64,000 bases of DNA, taken from assembly GCF_018401815.1 (NCBI RefSeq), contig NZ_JAGYKG010000001.1, positions 248,001 through 312,000 of the forward strand, read 5' to 3'. Every line of letters begins with the position of its first letter. The first letter of the stretch is position 1. Origin of the DNA: Nonlabens sp. GTDB lineage: Bacteria; Bacteroidota; Bacteroidia; Flavobacteriales; Flavobacteriaceae. A model generated the notes under the pieces. That model had not been told where the DNA came from, did not search any database, and saw only the letters and a list, made by a program, of their open reading frames with translations. A program made the position numbers and the translations under genes. Positions 9,840 to 18,122 of the stretch are shown in pieces.

Positions 9840-11087
9840 ATGCTGGACTCATTTATTAGTTTCCTATCTATTTTTGTCGGATTTTTAGGATTTCTGGTAA
9901 TTATTTTTATTATTACGTCCTTCAAAAAGAGTGCTATATTCAATACCTATCTTCTTGCATTCTTTTTTATTATTGCTATAAGGCTTATTCAAAATGGTCT
10001 ATTAGGCTTCTATGACACAGCAATTATTTTGGAGTATAACGTGTATTTAGGACCTTTTTACTTAATTGCCATACCCTGTTTGTATTTGTACTTTGAGACA
10101 CTTTACTCAGATAGCATATTTTTTAATCCAAGACACTTGTTGCATTTAATTTTTCCATTGGTTAATCTTTTTCTAAATAGTTTTCTAAATAGTTTTCTAA
10201 ATAGTTTTCTAAATAGTTTTTCAGCACTCAACACAGATTTTATAGAATATCTACAAGTTTTTAGTATTTTATGTTTTATTGTGAGCTATACTTCTATGTC
10301 TCTGTACTTAGGGTACAAAAAGTTGTGGAAAAAAAAATCCAAATGGAACCAATTATCAAGTGTGCACGAAGAAAAAATGAGAAATTGGAGTATTTTTCTC
10401 TTAACGATAATGTCTGTACTCTCTTTTAGGTTGGTTTATTCTATTTTTTCTGAAATTCATGAGGGAACAAGAATACTGGGTTATAAAGGATCATTGGTAT
10501 TAAGTGGCGTATGGTTGTTTGTTTTTGTTAAGATTTTAAGGAGTCCAGAGTTGCTCTATGGCTACCCCAAACTAAAAAACATCACCCCTAGCACAGATAA
10601 AAAACCAATCGAAATAGCCTCTTTGTGGAGCACAGGTAATGTTGACATCACTAATGTAAAAGATGTGAAGTTAAATGAATCTATAAATGTAAAAATAGTA
10701 GCCTACATAACTCAAATTGAAGGTTATGTCATATCCCATCATCCTTTTAGGAACTATGAGTATTCGATTAAAGATTTGGCTGCTGGTTTAAATATTCCTT
10801 TGAGTCATTTAGCATATGTTTTTAAATATCACTGTAACATGTCGTTTTCGGAGTATAGAAATCACCATAGAATAACGGATGCTATACATTTTATAGAATC
10901 CAATTTTTTAGAAAGCCAAACCATGGAGTCCCTTGCCACCTCCGCTGGTTTTAACTCCTACAATACATTTTTTGTATCTTTTAAAAAATATACAGGGTCA
11001 TCACCTAAAAATTTTATAGAATCCCCATCCAATAAACGACCAATTGAACTGCAGTTGGATATTCCTTTAGGTGGTGATCAACAATAA
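9840..11087 (+). CDS. Membrane-anchored AraC-family transcription regulator
   Basis: This 415-residue protein has six or seven hydrophobic segments in its first 235 residues (for example FISFLSIFVGFLGFLVIIFI and GSLVLSGVWLFVFVKIL). A cytoplasmic linker and a C-terminal AraC-type double helix-turn-helix follow from about residue 295 to 395, with the signature FIESNFLESQTMESLATSAG and YNTFFVSFKKYTGSSPKNF. Such one-component sensors are common in Bacteroidota. The gene diverges from the surface-protein operon to its left, with 196 bases between the two starts, so control of that operon is plausible. A 12-bp tandem repeat at 10169-10216 adds four NSFL blocks at about residues 111-126, between or at the edge of membrane segments. 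Confidence 0.85.
   Translation: MLDSFISFLSIFVGFLGFLVIIFIITSFKKSAIFNTYLLAFFFIIAIRLIQNGLLGFYDTAIILEYNVYLGPFYLIAIPCLYLYFETLYSDSIFFNPRHLLHLIFPLVNLFLNSFLNSFLNSFLNSFSALNTDFIEYLQVFSILCFIVSYTSMSLYLGYKKLWKKKSKWNQLSSVHEEKMRNWSIFLLTIMSVLSFRLVYSIFSEIHEGTRILGYKGSLVLSGVWLFVFVKILRSPELLYGYPKLKNITPSTDKKPIEIASLWSTGNVDITNVKDVKLNESINVKIVAYITQIEGYVISHHPFRNYEYSIKDLAAGLNIPLSHLAYVFKYHCNMSFSEYRNHHRITDAIHFIESNFLESQTMESLATSAGFNSYNTFFVSFKKYTGSSPKNFIESPSNKRPIELQLDIPLGGDQQ
10169..10216 (+). repeat. 12-bp in-frame tandem repeat, four copies
   Basis: Four exact copies of TTTTCTAAATAG follow one another inside the AraC-type gene, read in frame as repeated Leu-Asn-Ser-Phe. A copy-number change would add or remove four residues without a frameshift. 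Confidence 0.9.
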
Positions 11088-11607
11088 TGAATGGTGTATT
11101 GTTATAGCTCTTGATCTTCATAATTCCTTTTAAACAAAACCCCTCACATACATTTCAAAAAGTATGTATTTGAACTACCTTAGAACTTATTTTCTTGTGA
11201 TGGTTAGGTATTAATAATTGATTTTTTATGTGGCTCCTAAGAAATATCGGTGTCGAAGTTATAGTTCCTTCAGAAGATTCTTTCTCAATTCTTCAGCAAG
11301 CTACAAGGATATGTAGCCAATTATTTCTACATGAATAAGAGCTCAAACTATCACAGCTATTATTTGGAATTGAGTTCTCTATACAAAGCGTATTTAACTT
11401 TTTACCGATTACTACTAACCTAAAATCGCTTTGCTTCCCATAGTTCTCAGCGCATAATTCTGTTGTAAAAGATTTTTTTAAACAGGGCACTATGAGCTTC
11501 AAGAAGATTAGACGTAAATAAGCCTTACCCATGCTCGATTAACTCCTTATATAACAGCATCTTACTATATTAAAGCTTTATAAACTTTTCTTTTTGTCTT
11601 TTTTTTC
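11088..11607. other. Intergenic region without a supported gene
   Basis: About 520 bases lie between the regulator and the DUF3276 gene. A 79-codon minus-strand frame at 11293-11532 has no family motif, no ribosome-binding site that I can see and an odd composition. I see no terminator or RNA gene. The stretch may be a remnant. Confidence 0.5.
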
Positions 11608-11615
11608 TATTTTTG
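11608..11615 (+). promoter_or_regulatory. -7 box of DUF3276 gene
   Basis: TATTTTTG matches TAnnTTTG and lies 30 bases before the ATG at 11646. It overlaps the possible earlier start at 11613, which supports the later start. Confidence 0.5.
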
Positions 11616-11645
11616 AACATATCTAATACCACCTTAAAAAGAATT

Positions 11646-12029
11646 ATGAGCGACAGAGATTTCCAAGAACAAGAAGAGATTTTTTCAAAAGTGGTGCGAG
11701 CTGGAAGGCGTACTTATTTTTTTGATGTACGAGCGACCAAAGCAGAAGATTATTACCTCACCATTACAGAGAGCAAAAAATTCACTAATGAGGATGGTAG
11801 TTTCTATTTCAAGAAACATAAAATTTACCTGTATAAAGAAGATTTTCAAGAATTCGGTGACACCTTAAAGGAAATCACAGACTTTATTATAGATAAAAAA
11901 GGTGATGAGGTGATATCTGACCGCCATCAGGCAGACTTTAAAAAAGAAGAAGCTATAGCGGCACAAGAGGAACCTACAGATCCTGACCACACGTCAAGTT
12001 TTACCAATGTCAATTTTGAGGACATCTAA
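11646..12029 (+). CDS. PUR-alpha-like DNA/RNA-binding protein (DUF3276)
   Basis: The protein of 127 residues starts MSDRDFQEQEEIFSKVVRAG, the usual start of the bacterial PUR/DUF3276 family. The single PUR repeat covers residues 10-85 (GRRTYFFDVRATKAEDYYLTI, then FYFKKHKIYLYKEDFQEF). An acidic tail ends FTNVNFEDI, which is conserved in flavobacterial members. PUR domains bind single-stranded nucleic acid; the cellular role in Bacteroidota is not settled. A TTG start at 11613 was rejected because the -7 box overlaps it. A terminator follows at 12050. Confidence 0.9.
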   Translation: MSDRDFQEQEEIFSKVVRAGRRTYFFDVRATKAEDYYLTITESKKFTNEDGSFYFKKHKIYLYKEDFQEFGDTLKEITDFIIDKKGDEVISDRHQADFKKEEAIAAQEEPTDPDHTSSFTNVNFEDI

Positions 12030-12049
12030 TAATCAACTGTTATCCACCT

Positions 12050-12078
12050 AAAGCCTTTCTAAACGAAGGGCTTTTTTT
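12050..12078 (+). terminator. Rho-independent terminator after DUF3276 gene
   Basis: A 10-bp stem (AAAGCCTTTC with GAAGGGCTTT, one G-T pair) and a short loop are followed by a T run, 20 bases after the stop. Confidence 0.8.
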
Positions 12079-12103
12079 ATAATTTTACCACTAAAACCAC
12101 ATT

Positions 12104-14638
12104 ATGAAAAAAGTGATGTTACTTTTGTTGGGGATCACTTTTTGCTGTTCCGCTTTCGCGAAAGCCCAACAGCAAAAAGAGCTTCCAGTACAATCCTTAA
12201 TAGACCCTACTCTTCATTATTACTTGCCAGAAGGTGTTTCCTATAATCCCGAGGTTCCAACACCACAAGAAATCATAGGTTTCATTCCAGGAAAATGGCA
12301 CGTAAGCCATGACAAACTCATACAATACATGCAGCTTATTGCCGAAAAATCTGACCGTTTTACGATTGAAAATCGTGGGACAACTTACGAGGGCAGACCA
12401 CTTTACTTGCTTACGGTGACTAGTCCTGAAAATCATAAACATATCGATCAAATAAGAATTGATCATATTGCTGCGACCAATAAAGAAAATGCAGATAACA
12501 CCCAAGCTCCTATAGTCGTGTACCAAGGGTTTTCTATTCATGGTAATGAACCAAGCGGCGCTAACGCATCGCTGCTTCTCGCCTATCATCTAGCCGCTGC
12601 ACAAGGTCCAGAAATCCAGGCCTTGTTAAAAAATACTGTGATTCTTCTGGATCCTAGTTTAAACCCTGATGGATTGCAACGTTTTGCCAGTTGGGTCAAT
12701 CAACATAAAAATGAGAATGTCAACCCAGACACTTACGATAGAGAATATAATGAAGTATGGCCTGGTGGGCGCACCAATCATTACTGGTTTGATATGAATC
12801 GCGACTGGTTGCCTGTGCAATTACCAGAATCTCAAGCGCGCATAGAAACTTTTCATAAATGGTTGCCTAATATTCTAACTGATCATCATGAAATGGGAAC
12901 CAATTCCTCCTTCTTTTTTCAACCCGGTATCCCGTCAAGAACACACCCACTGACTCCTGCGATGAATCAGAAACTCACCCGTCAAATAGGGAATTACCTC
13001 GCTGATGGTTTTGACGATATAGGCTCACTGTATTACACAGAAGAAGATTACGACGACTTCTATTACGGTAAAGGATCTACGTTTCCAGACATCAATGGTT
13101 CTATAGGAATTCTTTTTGAGCAGGCCAGTTCTCGTGGTCACGCTCAAAATTCTGACAATGGTGTTCTTACTTTTCCGTTTACGATTAAAAACCAATTTAC
13201 GGCAGCTCTAAGTACTCTAAAGGCGGCAACCAGCATGCGTAAAGAACTACTTGATTATCAAGCTCAATTTTACAAAGACGCTAGAAAGGAAGCTTCCAAA
13301 GACGCCATCATGTTTGGTGACCCTACAGACGCTGGCCGCACCGATGCCCTTGCCGACATATTATCAAGACATCAAATAGAAGTGCACTCTCTAAAAAATG
13401 ATGTTTCTAAAAACGGAAAGACCTATAAAAAAGGACATGCCTATTTGATTCCTAAAAACCAAAAAAACTCTCGATTGATCCATGCGATGTTTGAAAAACG
13501 CACCTCGTTTCAGGACAGTTTGTTTTATGATATCAGTGCGTGGACCTTCCCGCTGGCTTTTGATATGGATTATGATGAAAATGCTGACTTAAATAATGCC
13601 ATTACAAGGAAGTTCACTACTGGTATGCCCCAAATGGAACCTTCTAACTATGCATATTTAATGCCCTGGAATGAATACTACACGCCTAAAGCTTTGAATG
13701 CAATCTTATCAAAAGACATCAGAGCTCAAGTAGCTATGAAGCCTTTTTCCCTAAACGGTCAACTATACGATTACGGCACCATACTTATCCCTGTTCAGAA
13801 TCAAAACAGGAACACCTCAGAATTGCGTGATGTTCTCGAGAATATTTCCACTGATGCTCAAGTTGAATTTTACGGAGTGCCAACCGGGCTTACAGAGGGG
13901 ATTGATTTAGGATCACGTCAATTTAGAGCCCTCACCCAACCTAAAATCGCCTTGTTAGTAGGAGAGGGAATCAACCCTTCTGATGCCGGTGAAATCTGGC
14001 ATTTGATGGATCAGCAATACGACATACCTATAACTAAAATTGATCTTCAAGACATTAATCGCAAGGATTTGAGCCGCTACAATACGATTATCGTTCCTGC
14101 TACTTACGGTAGCCCTGAAAATGAAGTAATCGATCAACTGAAAGAATGGACGCGTGCTGGTGGTACTTTAATAGGGTATCGCAGCGCATTAAGCTGGATG
14201 AGTAGTTCTAAATTATTACCACTCACCTTCAAAAAAACAGAAAACCCAGCAGAAAACATCACTTTTGAACAGCGTCAAGACCACAGTGGTGCACAACGTA
14301 TAGGCGGAGCTATCTTTGAAACAAAGCTAGACCGCTCCCATCCAATCGCTTTTGGATTTAAAGACGATCAGTTGCCTATGTTTAGAAACACCACCTTATT
14401 TGTTGCTCCTCACAAAGACAGTTACCGCAACCCTATCACCTACACAAGCGATCCTTTAATGAGTGGTTATATCTCTGATATTAATTTAGAAGCTTTAAAA
14501 AGCACAGTGCCATTTCAACATAATAACTATGGCCGTGGAGAGGTAATCGGTTTTACTGACAACACGCAGTTTAGAGCTTTTTGGTATGGAACTAACAAGT
14601 TGTTGATGAATGCAATTTTCTTTGCTAAGGAGATGTAA
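12104..14638 (+). CDS. Secreted M14-family zinc carboxypeptidase
   Basis: The 844-residue protein has a signal peptide whose end (SAFAKAQQQ) is encoded by a copy of the window's 14-bp palindrome. An M14 peptidase domain follows at about residues 60-380. The zinc ligands are visible as H146 and E149 in SIHGNEPSG and H261 or H262 in TDHHEMG, and the general-base Glu is probably E339 in GILFEQASSRGH. The C-terminal half (about 620-844) looks like a glutamine-amidotransferase-like or Rossmann-type domain (KIALLVGEGINPSDAGE, TIIVPATYGSP). This layout is common in large Bacteroidota M14 proteins. It should cleave peptides in the periplasm or outside the cell. An 8-bp satellite begins right after the stop. 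Confidence 0.9.
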   Translation: MKKVMLLLLGITFCCSAFAKAQQQKELPVQSLIDPTLHYYLPEGVSYNPEVPTPQEIIGFIPGKWHVSHDKLIQYMQLIAEKSDRFTIENRGTTYEGRPLYLLTVTSPENHKHIDQIRIDHIAATNKENADNTQAPIVVYQGFSIHGNEPSGANASLLLAYHLAAAQGPEIQALLKNTVILLDPSLNPDGLQRFASWVNQHKNENVNPDTYDREYNEVWPGGRTNHYWFDMNRDWLPVQLPESQARIETFHKWLPNILTDHHEMGTNSSFFFQPGIPSRTHPLTPAMNQKLTRQIGNYLADGFDDIGSLYYTEEDYDDFYYGKGSTFPDINGSIGILFEQASSRGHAQNSDNGVLTFPFTIKNQFTAALSTLKAATSMRKELLDYQAQFYKDARKEASKDAIMFGDPTDAGRTDALADILSRHQIEVHSLKNDVSKNGKTYKKGHAYLIPKNQKNSRLIHAMFEKRTSFQDSLFYDISAWTFPLAFDMDYDENADLNNAITRKFTTGMPQMEPSNYAYLMPWNEYYTPKALNAILSKDIRAQVAMKPFSLNGQLYDYGTILIPVQNQNRNTSELRDVLENISTDAQVEFYGVPTGLTEGIDLGSRQFRALTQPKIALLVGEGINPSDAGEIWHLMDQQYDIPITKIDLQDINRKDLSRYNTIIVPATYGSPENEVIDQLKEWTRAGGTLIGYRSALSWMSSSKLLPLTFKKTENPAENITFEQRQDHSGAQRIGGAIFETKLDRSHPIAFGFKDDQLPMFRNTTLFVAPHKDSYRNPITYTSDPLMSGYISDINLEALKSTVPFQHNNYGRGEVIGFTDNTQFRAFWYGTNKLLMNAIFFAKEM
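12152..12165. repeat. 14-bp palindrome GCTTTCGCGAAAGC inside signal-peptide codons
   Basis: Perfect copy, read in frame as Ala-Phe-Ala-Lys-Ala at the signal-peptide end of the M14 carboxypeptidase. Confidence 0.95.
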
Positions 14639-14736
14639 GATTAGGTGATTAGGTGATTAGGTGATTAGGTGATTAGGTGATTAGGTGATTAGGTGATTAG
14701 GTGATTAGGTGATTAGGTGATTAGGTGATTAGGTGA
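14639..14736 (+). repeat. 8-bp tandem repeat, about 12 copies
   Basis: The unit GATTAGGT is repeated without interruption for 98 bases, starting directly after the stop codon of the carboxypeptidase gene. There are no spacers, so this is not a CRISPR. Confidence 0.97.
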
Positions 14737-14739
14737 AAA

Positions 14740-15166
14740 TTAAAAAAAGTGACCGAAAACACACCAAAGAGTTCTATCTTCTTTGATAAATAATCGCCCT
14801 CTACGCTGCCTGCGCTGAAATTTGTTCAGTGCTCGACATAGCATTGTGAAGTAATTGGTTATTGATGTTCGAGTTCGAGTTCGAGTTCGAGCTTCTTCTT
14901 GGTTTCCGTTCCCTAACCCTAAAGGGTACGGAAACAATAGGAGTTTTTCAAATTCAAGTTCGAGTTCGAGTTCAAGTTCGAGTTCGAGCTTCTTCTTGGT
15001 TTCCATTCCCTAACCCTAAAGGGTACGGAAACAGCAGGAGTTTTTCAAATTCAAATTCAAGTTCGAGTTCGAGCTTCTTCTTGGTTTCCGTTCCCTAACC
15101 CTAAAGGGTACGGAAACAATAGGAGTTTTTCAAATTCAAGTTCGAGTTCAAGTTCAAGTTCAAAGA
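14740..15166. repeat. Hexamer-rich array with three copies of a hairpin module
   Basis: From about 14868 the stretch consists of TTCGAG/TTCAAG hexamers interleaved with a 35-bp module at 14901-14935, 14998-15032 and 15083-15117. The module contains an imperfect inverted repeat (CCGT..ACGG around CCCT..AGGG). The module spacings are 97 and 85 bp, so they differ by two hexamers. Bases 14740-14867 show nothing I can name. Low-complexity frames on both strands here are not genes. Confidence 0.9.
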
Positions 15167-15499
15167 CTATCCTACTCGATCTCCATTTTTTGCATTTGCC
15201 TCGGGCTGTAAAAGAATGACATCTTTGTCCTCGCCTACTATTCCTAATACCAAGCATTCGCTGATAAAGTTGGCGATTTGCTTTTTAGGAAAGTTGACTA
15301 CAGCTATAACTTGTTTGCCTACAAGTTCTTCTTTATGGTAACGTTTGGTGATTTGGGCGCTGGTTCTTTTAATCCCTAAAGGACCAAAATCTATTTGGAG
15401 CTGATAAGCTGGATTTCTGGCTTCAGGAAATTCACTCACCATTAAAACCGTGCCTACGCGCATATCTACGTTCTCAAAATCGTTCCAAGAGATATGCAT
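15167..15499 (-). CDS. csaA: CsaA-type tRNA-binding-domain protein
   Basis: The 110-residue protein is a complete single OB-fold tRNA-binding domain of the CsaA family. It has the typical start ISWNDFENVDMRVGTV, the middle SAQITKRYHKEELVGKQV and the end GDKDVILLQPEANAKNGDRVG with small changes. CsaA is a small dimeric protein described as a chaperone-like factor acting with Sec export in Bacillus. Its start directly follows the stop of the 99-residue gene upstream (TAAATG), so the two are translationally close. The hexamer repeat array begins immediately after its stop. Confidence 0.9.
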   Translation of the reverse strand: MHISWNDFENVDMRVGTVLMVSEFPEARNPAYQLQIDFGPLGIKRTSAQITKRYHKEELVGKQVIAVVNFPKKQIANFISECLVLGIVGEDKDVILLQPEANAKNGDRVG

Positions 15500-15799
15500 T
15501 TATTTCATCTGGAGTTTTTGGATCATCACCGTAGAGATATACTGATCTGCTCCATAAGCGTTTACTAATAATCCTTTTTCTCCTGTTTTGCATTCTAAAA
15601 CATAAAGAATAGAGTTGTCTCCCGTGCTGCTCATACCCTCAAATCGGTAAAACTTTACTACTTTAATTTCTCCAGCTTTCCATTGCTTCTTTAAATCTTT
15701 AGAGTGCACTCCATTTTCTACTAAATCAAAATTAATGTTGTAGCCCTCTTTTTGTAAATCTGCTATTGCTGTTGAAAGGGTATCGTATCCTTCTTTCAT
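15500..15799 (-). CDS. Small conserved protein of unknown function
   Basis: The 99-residue protein has YDTLSTAIADLQKEGYNINF near the start and FYRFEGMSSTGDNSILYVLE in the middle, a pattern I recognise from a flavobacterial family. That family is often labelled phosphoribosylpyrophosphate synthetase in databases, although it lacks the length and motifs of that enzyme. No signal peptide or membrane segment is present. It is in one transcription unit with csaA (adjacent stop and start). The function is unknown. Confidence 0.75.
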   Translation of the reverse strand: MKEGYDTLSTAIADLQKEGYNINFDLVENGVHSKDLKKQWKAGEIKVVKFYRFEGMSSTGDNSILYVLECKTGEKGLLVNAYGADQYISTVMIQKLQMK

Positions 15800-15921
15800 A
15801 ATGTTTTATTTTAAAGTTAAGAAACTATTGCTAATTCTTATAAGCTTTAAAAAAACATTAGGAAGTTTAGTGCCTTTTAAAATTGGTTTTCTTATTTAAA
15901 ATATAGAGGGATATGACTCTC

Positions 15922-15935
15922 GCTTTCGCGAAAGC
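15922..15935. repeat. 14-bp palindrome copy, intergenic
   Basis: Perfect GCTTTCGCGAAAGC flanked by C and G, in the divergent spacer in front of the thioredoxin-fold gene. Confidence 0.95.
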
Positions 15936-15972
15936 GAAACAAATCACATATCTTTACTACTTATAAAAAAAT

Positions 15973-16530
15973 ATGATGTCCTTAACTCCTTCTACCATGT
16001 TGCCGCTAGGAACCAAAGCTCCTGATTTCACTTTATTAGATACTGTGAGTAACCAAATGCTGAGTCTCGACAAACTCAAAGGCACTAAGGGAACTGTGGT
16101 GATGTTTATATGCAATCATTGCCCTTTTGTACTTCATGTAAACGAAGAGTTGGTGCGCGTAGCAAATGATTACCGTGTGACTGGATTCCATTTTATTGCT
16201 ATTTCTAGTAATGATGCCGTGAAATATCCACAAGATGGACCTGAGTTCATGAGTCAACATGCCGATGATCACGACTATCCTTTTCCTTATCTATACGACG
16301 CCACTCAAGAAGTAGCTAAAGCTTATGACGCGGCCTGCACGCCAGATTTGTATTTATTTGACGCTAGGTTACAATTGGTTTACCGCGGACAGTTGGATGA
16401 TTCAAGACCAGGTAACGGCATACCGCTTACGGGAAGATCCTTAAGAGAAGCTATGGATGCAGTACTAGGAAATAAACAAGTGCCCCAACCACAAAAACCA
16501 AGTCTGGGTTGTAATATCAAGTGGAAGTAA
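15973..16530 (+). CDS. Thioredoxin-fold protein, AhpC/TSA-like
   Basis: The 185-residue protein has the peroxiredoxin-like start LPLGTKAPDFTLLDTVSNQ and the motif FICNHCPFVLH, a CxxC-like thioredoxin site (Cys-Asn-His-Cys). A cis-Pro loop is seen in AACTPDLYLFDA, and the C-terminus has PSLGCNIKWK. This is the stand-alone thioredoxin family found in many Bacteroidota, probably a cytoplasmic thiol oxidoreductase or peroxidase. No signal peptide is seen. The start could be either of two adjacent Met codons. Confidence 0.85.
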   Translation: MMSLTPSTMLPLGTKAPDFTLLDTVSNQMLSLDKLKGTKGTVVMFICNHCPFVLHVNEELVRVANDYRVTGFHFIAISSNDAVKYPQDGPEFMSQHADDHDYPFPYLYDATQEVAKAYDAACTPDLYLFDARLQLVYRGQLDDSRPGNGIPLTGRSLREAMDAVLGNKQVPQPQKPSLGCNIKWK

Positions 16531-16599
16531 TTGAACCCGTATCTTCTGTATAATTTAAACGATAAGCAGTAATTTAGCAGCTTATCAAAATTAGCATAT

Positions 16600-17550
16600 A
16601 TGTTTTCACTTAAAGTGATTTGGAATCCATTAGAAGGCCTTGATATTGGCTCTTTCACCTTGCATTTTTACAGCCTTTCTTACGTTATTGCTTTTGTCTT
16701 AGGGTGGTACCTTATAAAACCTATCTTTAAAAGAGATGGGGTCAGTCTGGAAAAACTGGATCCATTATTCATGTATACGGTAATTGGTATGCTCTTGGGC
16801 GCTAGATTGGGTCATTACTTATTTTATGAACCTGCTACCTTTTTTTCCAATCCCTTACGAGTTTTTCTTCCTTTTAGAACAGATCCATTTGAATGGACTG
16901 GTTTTGCTGGTATGGCCAGCCATGGTGCTGCCATAGGAGTGATCATCGCTATGTTTTTTTACAGCCGCAAACACCTGGAAGGAAGATTTCTATGGATGCT
17001 TGACCGTATAGTGATACCTAGCGCGATAGGTGGGACTTTTGTGCGACTGGGGAATTTAATGAATAGTGAAATCAATGGTAAACCCAGCGGCGACTTTTTT
17101 GCCGGTTTTAAATTTGTACGAGACCTAAGCGATGACAGTGTTCGAGGGGCATTGCAACAAACAGGTATCACAGACCCAGACAAAGCTATTGAGGCCCTAG
17201 TGAACGATCCTCAATATGCAGAATTGCTTGCGAGTATACCCTATAAACATCCTGCGCAATTGTATGAAGCCATTTGTTATATAGGTGTTTTTATTATTCT
17301 ATACTTGGTGTATTGGAAAACCGAAAAGCGTCATCAACCAGGTTACTTGTTAGGATTATTTTTTGTACTCCTTTTTATGGTCAGATTACTCATAGAAAAC
17401 ATTAAAGAACCACAAACAGCAACTGATGGTTTTGAATTTATAGGGATTCACTTTAATACCGGACAATTGTTAAGTGTACCCTTTATTTTATTAGGACTGT
17501 TCTTCATGTTTCGTCACGACGGAATGTTTAAAAAGAGAACCCGTGCGTAA
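16600..17550 (+). CDS. lgt: Prolipoprotein diacylglyceryl transferase
   Basis: Lgt moves diacylglycerol from phosphatidylglycerol to the lipobox Cys of prolipoproteins in the inner membrane. The 316-residue protein has seven hydrophobic segments and the family motifs: GARLGHYLFYEP (about 66-78), a degenerate but recognisable ASHGAAIGVI, FVRLGNLMNSEINGKP (the Lgt signature region), and HPAQLYEAICY. An insertion between the signature and the QLYEA motif (about 165-215) is usual in Bacteroidota. A decayed DUF192 lipoprotein gene follows directly, a gene order that I recognise in this phylum. Confidence 0.95.
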   Translation: MFSLKVIWNPLEGLDIGSFTLHFYSLSYVIAFVLGWYLIKPIFKRDGVSLEKLDPLFMYTVIGMLLGARLGHYLFYEPATFFSNPLRVFLPFRTDPFEWTGFAGMASHGAAIGVIIAMFFYSRKHLEGRFLWMLDRIVIPSAIGGTFVRLGNLMNSEINGKPSGDFFAGFKFVRDLSDDSVRGALQQTGITDPDKAIEALVNDPQYAELLASIPYKHPAQLYEAICYIGVFIILYLVYWKTEKRHQPGYLLGLFFVLLFMVRLLIENIKEPQTATDGFEFIGIHFNTGQLLSVPFILLGLFFMFRHDGMFKKRTRA

Positions 17551-17555
17551 TTTTT

Positions 17556-18023
17556 TTTAGCCGGCTGGCTTTAGCTTCCTTGTTCACTGGTTGTAAACCC
17601 AATCAAGAAGAAGAAACGCGGCCTCGTCATGGGTCTTTTAAACCAAAAGCGATGCTACAACTATGGACACCTTAAAATAATTACAAGTAGAGCTTGTCAA
17701 TACAGATTATTCCTTACAATCAGAAATGATGTATCGATAAGCACTTACAGAAGATCCGGGAATGCGATTTGTATGTAAAGAAGACAACCTTAAGTTTTTT
17801 TTACATGAAGCATACAGAGCGACCTCTAGACAGTACCTATATTACTGCAACTAAATGGAGGAACAGCATCTCATTAAATCCACAATCTAAAGATCAACCT
17901 TTACGTAACAACAAGTATGGAGTAGTAAGGTGCTGGAGTTACGAGCTAGAATGGTCAAGAAATGTGAAGATCAGGAAGCTCCATCACTTTATTGTAAGTA
18001 AACAGTTGATTATCAAATTTTAA
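17556..18023 (+). pseudogene. Decayed DUF192 lipoprotein gene
   Basis: Several frames together spell a DUF192 protein. A lipobox-containing start (ALASLFTGCKPNQEEE) is followed by VELVNTDYSLQSEMMYR, a stop, then ALTEDPGMRFV. A frameshift leads to FFYMKHTERPLDSTYITA and ISLNPQSKDQPL. The DUF192 signature MKNT-like PLD is thus still visible as MKHTERPLD. At least two frameshifts and two in-frame stops make the gene non-functional. The 84-codon frame at 17769-18023 is only part of it. A bidirectional terminator follows at 18043. Confidence 0.75.
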
Positions 18024-18042
18024 ATATCTGATCCTATAAAAA

Positions 18043-18069
18043 AAATGCCTCTCTATACGAAAGGCATTT
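18043..18069. terminator. Bidirectional terminator
   Basis: The stem is AAATGCCT with AGGCATTT, with an A run before and a T run after. It can end both the rightward DUF192 remnant and the leftward T9SS type B gene. Confidence 0.75.
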
Positions 18070-18097
18070 TTTATGAAAAGATAGTATTTGGGATTCC

Positions 18098-18111
18098 GCT
18101 TTTGCGAAAGC
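18098..18111. repeat. Palindrome variant with one mismatch
   Basis: GCTTTTGCGAAAGC differs from the family sequence at one base. It sits just after the stop of the T9SS type B gene. Confidence 0.85.
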
Positions 18112-18122
18112 GCTACAACTAC

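Noticed and set aside
11293..11532. 79-codon minus-strand frame between the regulator and DUF3276
   Set aside because: No signal peptide, family motif or ribosome-binding site is visible and the composition looks like a chance frame in a spacer.
14639..14736. Short direct repeats as a CRISPR array
   Set aside because: The 8-bp units follow each other without spacers and no cas gene is present.
14740..15257. Frames with poly-Glu-Leu or Arg-Thr-rich translations on both strands
   Set aside because: These are products of the hexamer array and its flanks and read low-complexity peptides without family resemblance.
16561..16586. Inverted repeat GATAAGC/GCTTATC before lgt
   Set aside because: The 7-bp arms are separated by 12 bases without a T tail, too weak to call a terminator or operator.
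17769..18023. 84-codon frame as a separate gene
   Set aside because: It contains the MKHTERPLD and later DUF192 segments and is a fragment of the pseudogene behind lgt.
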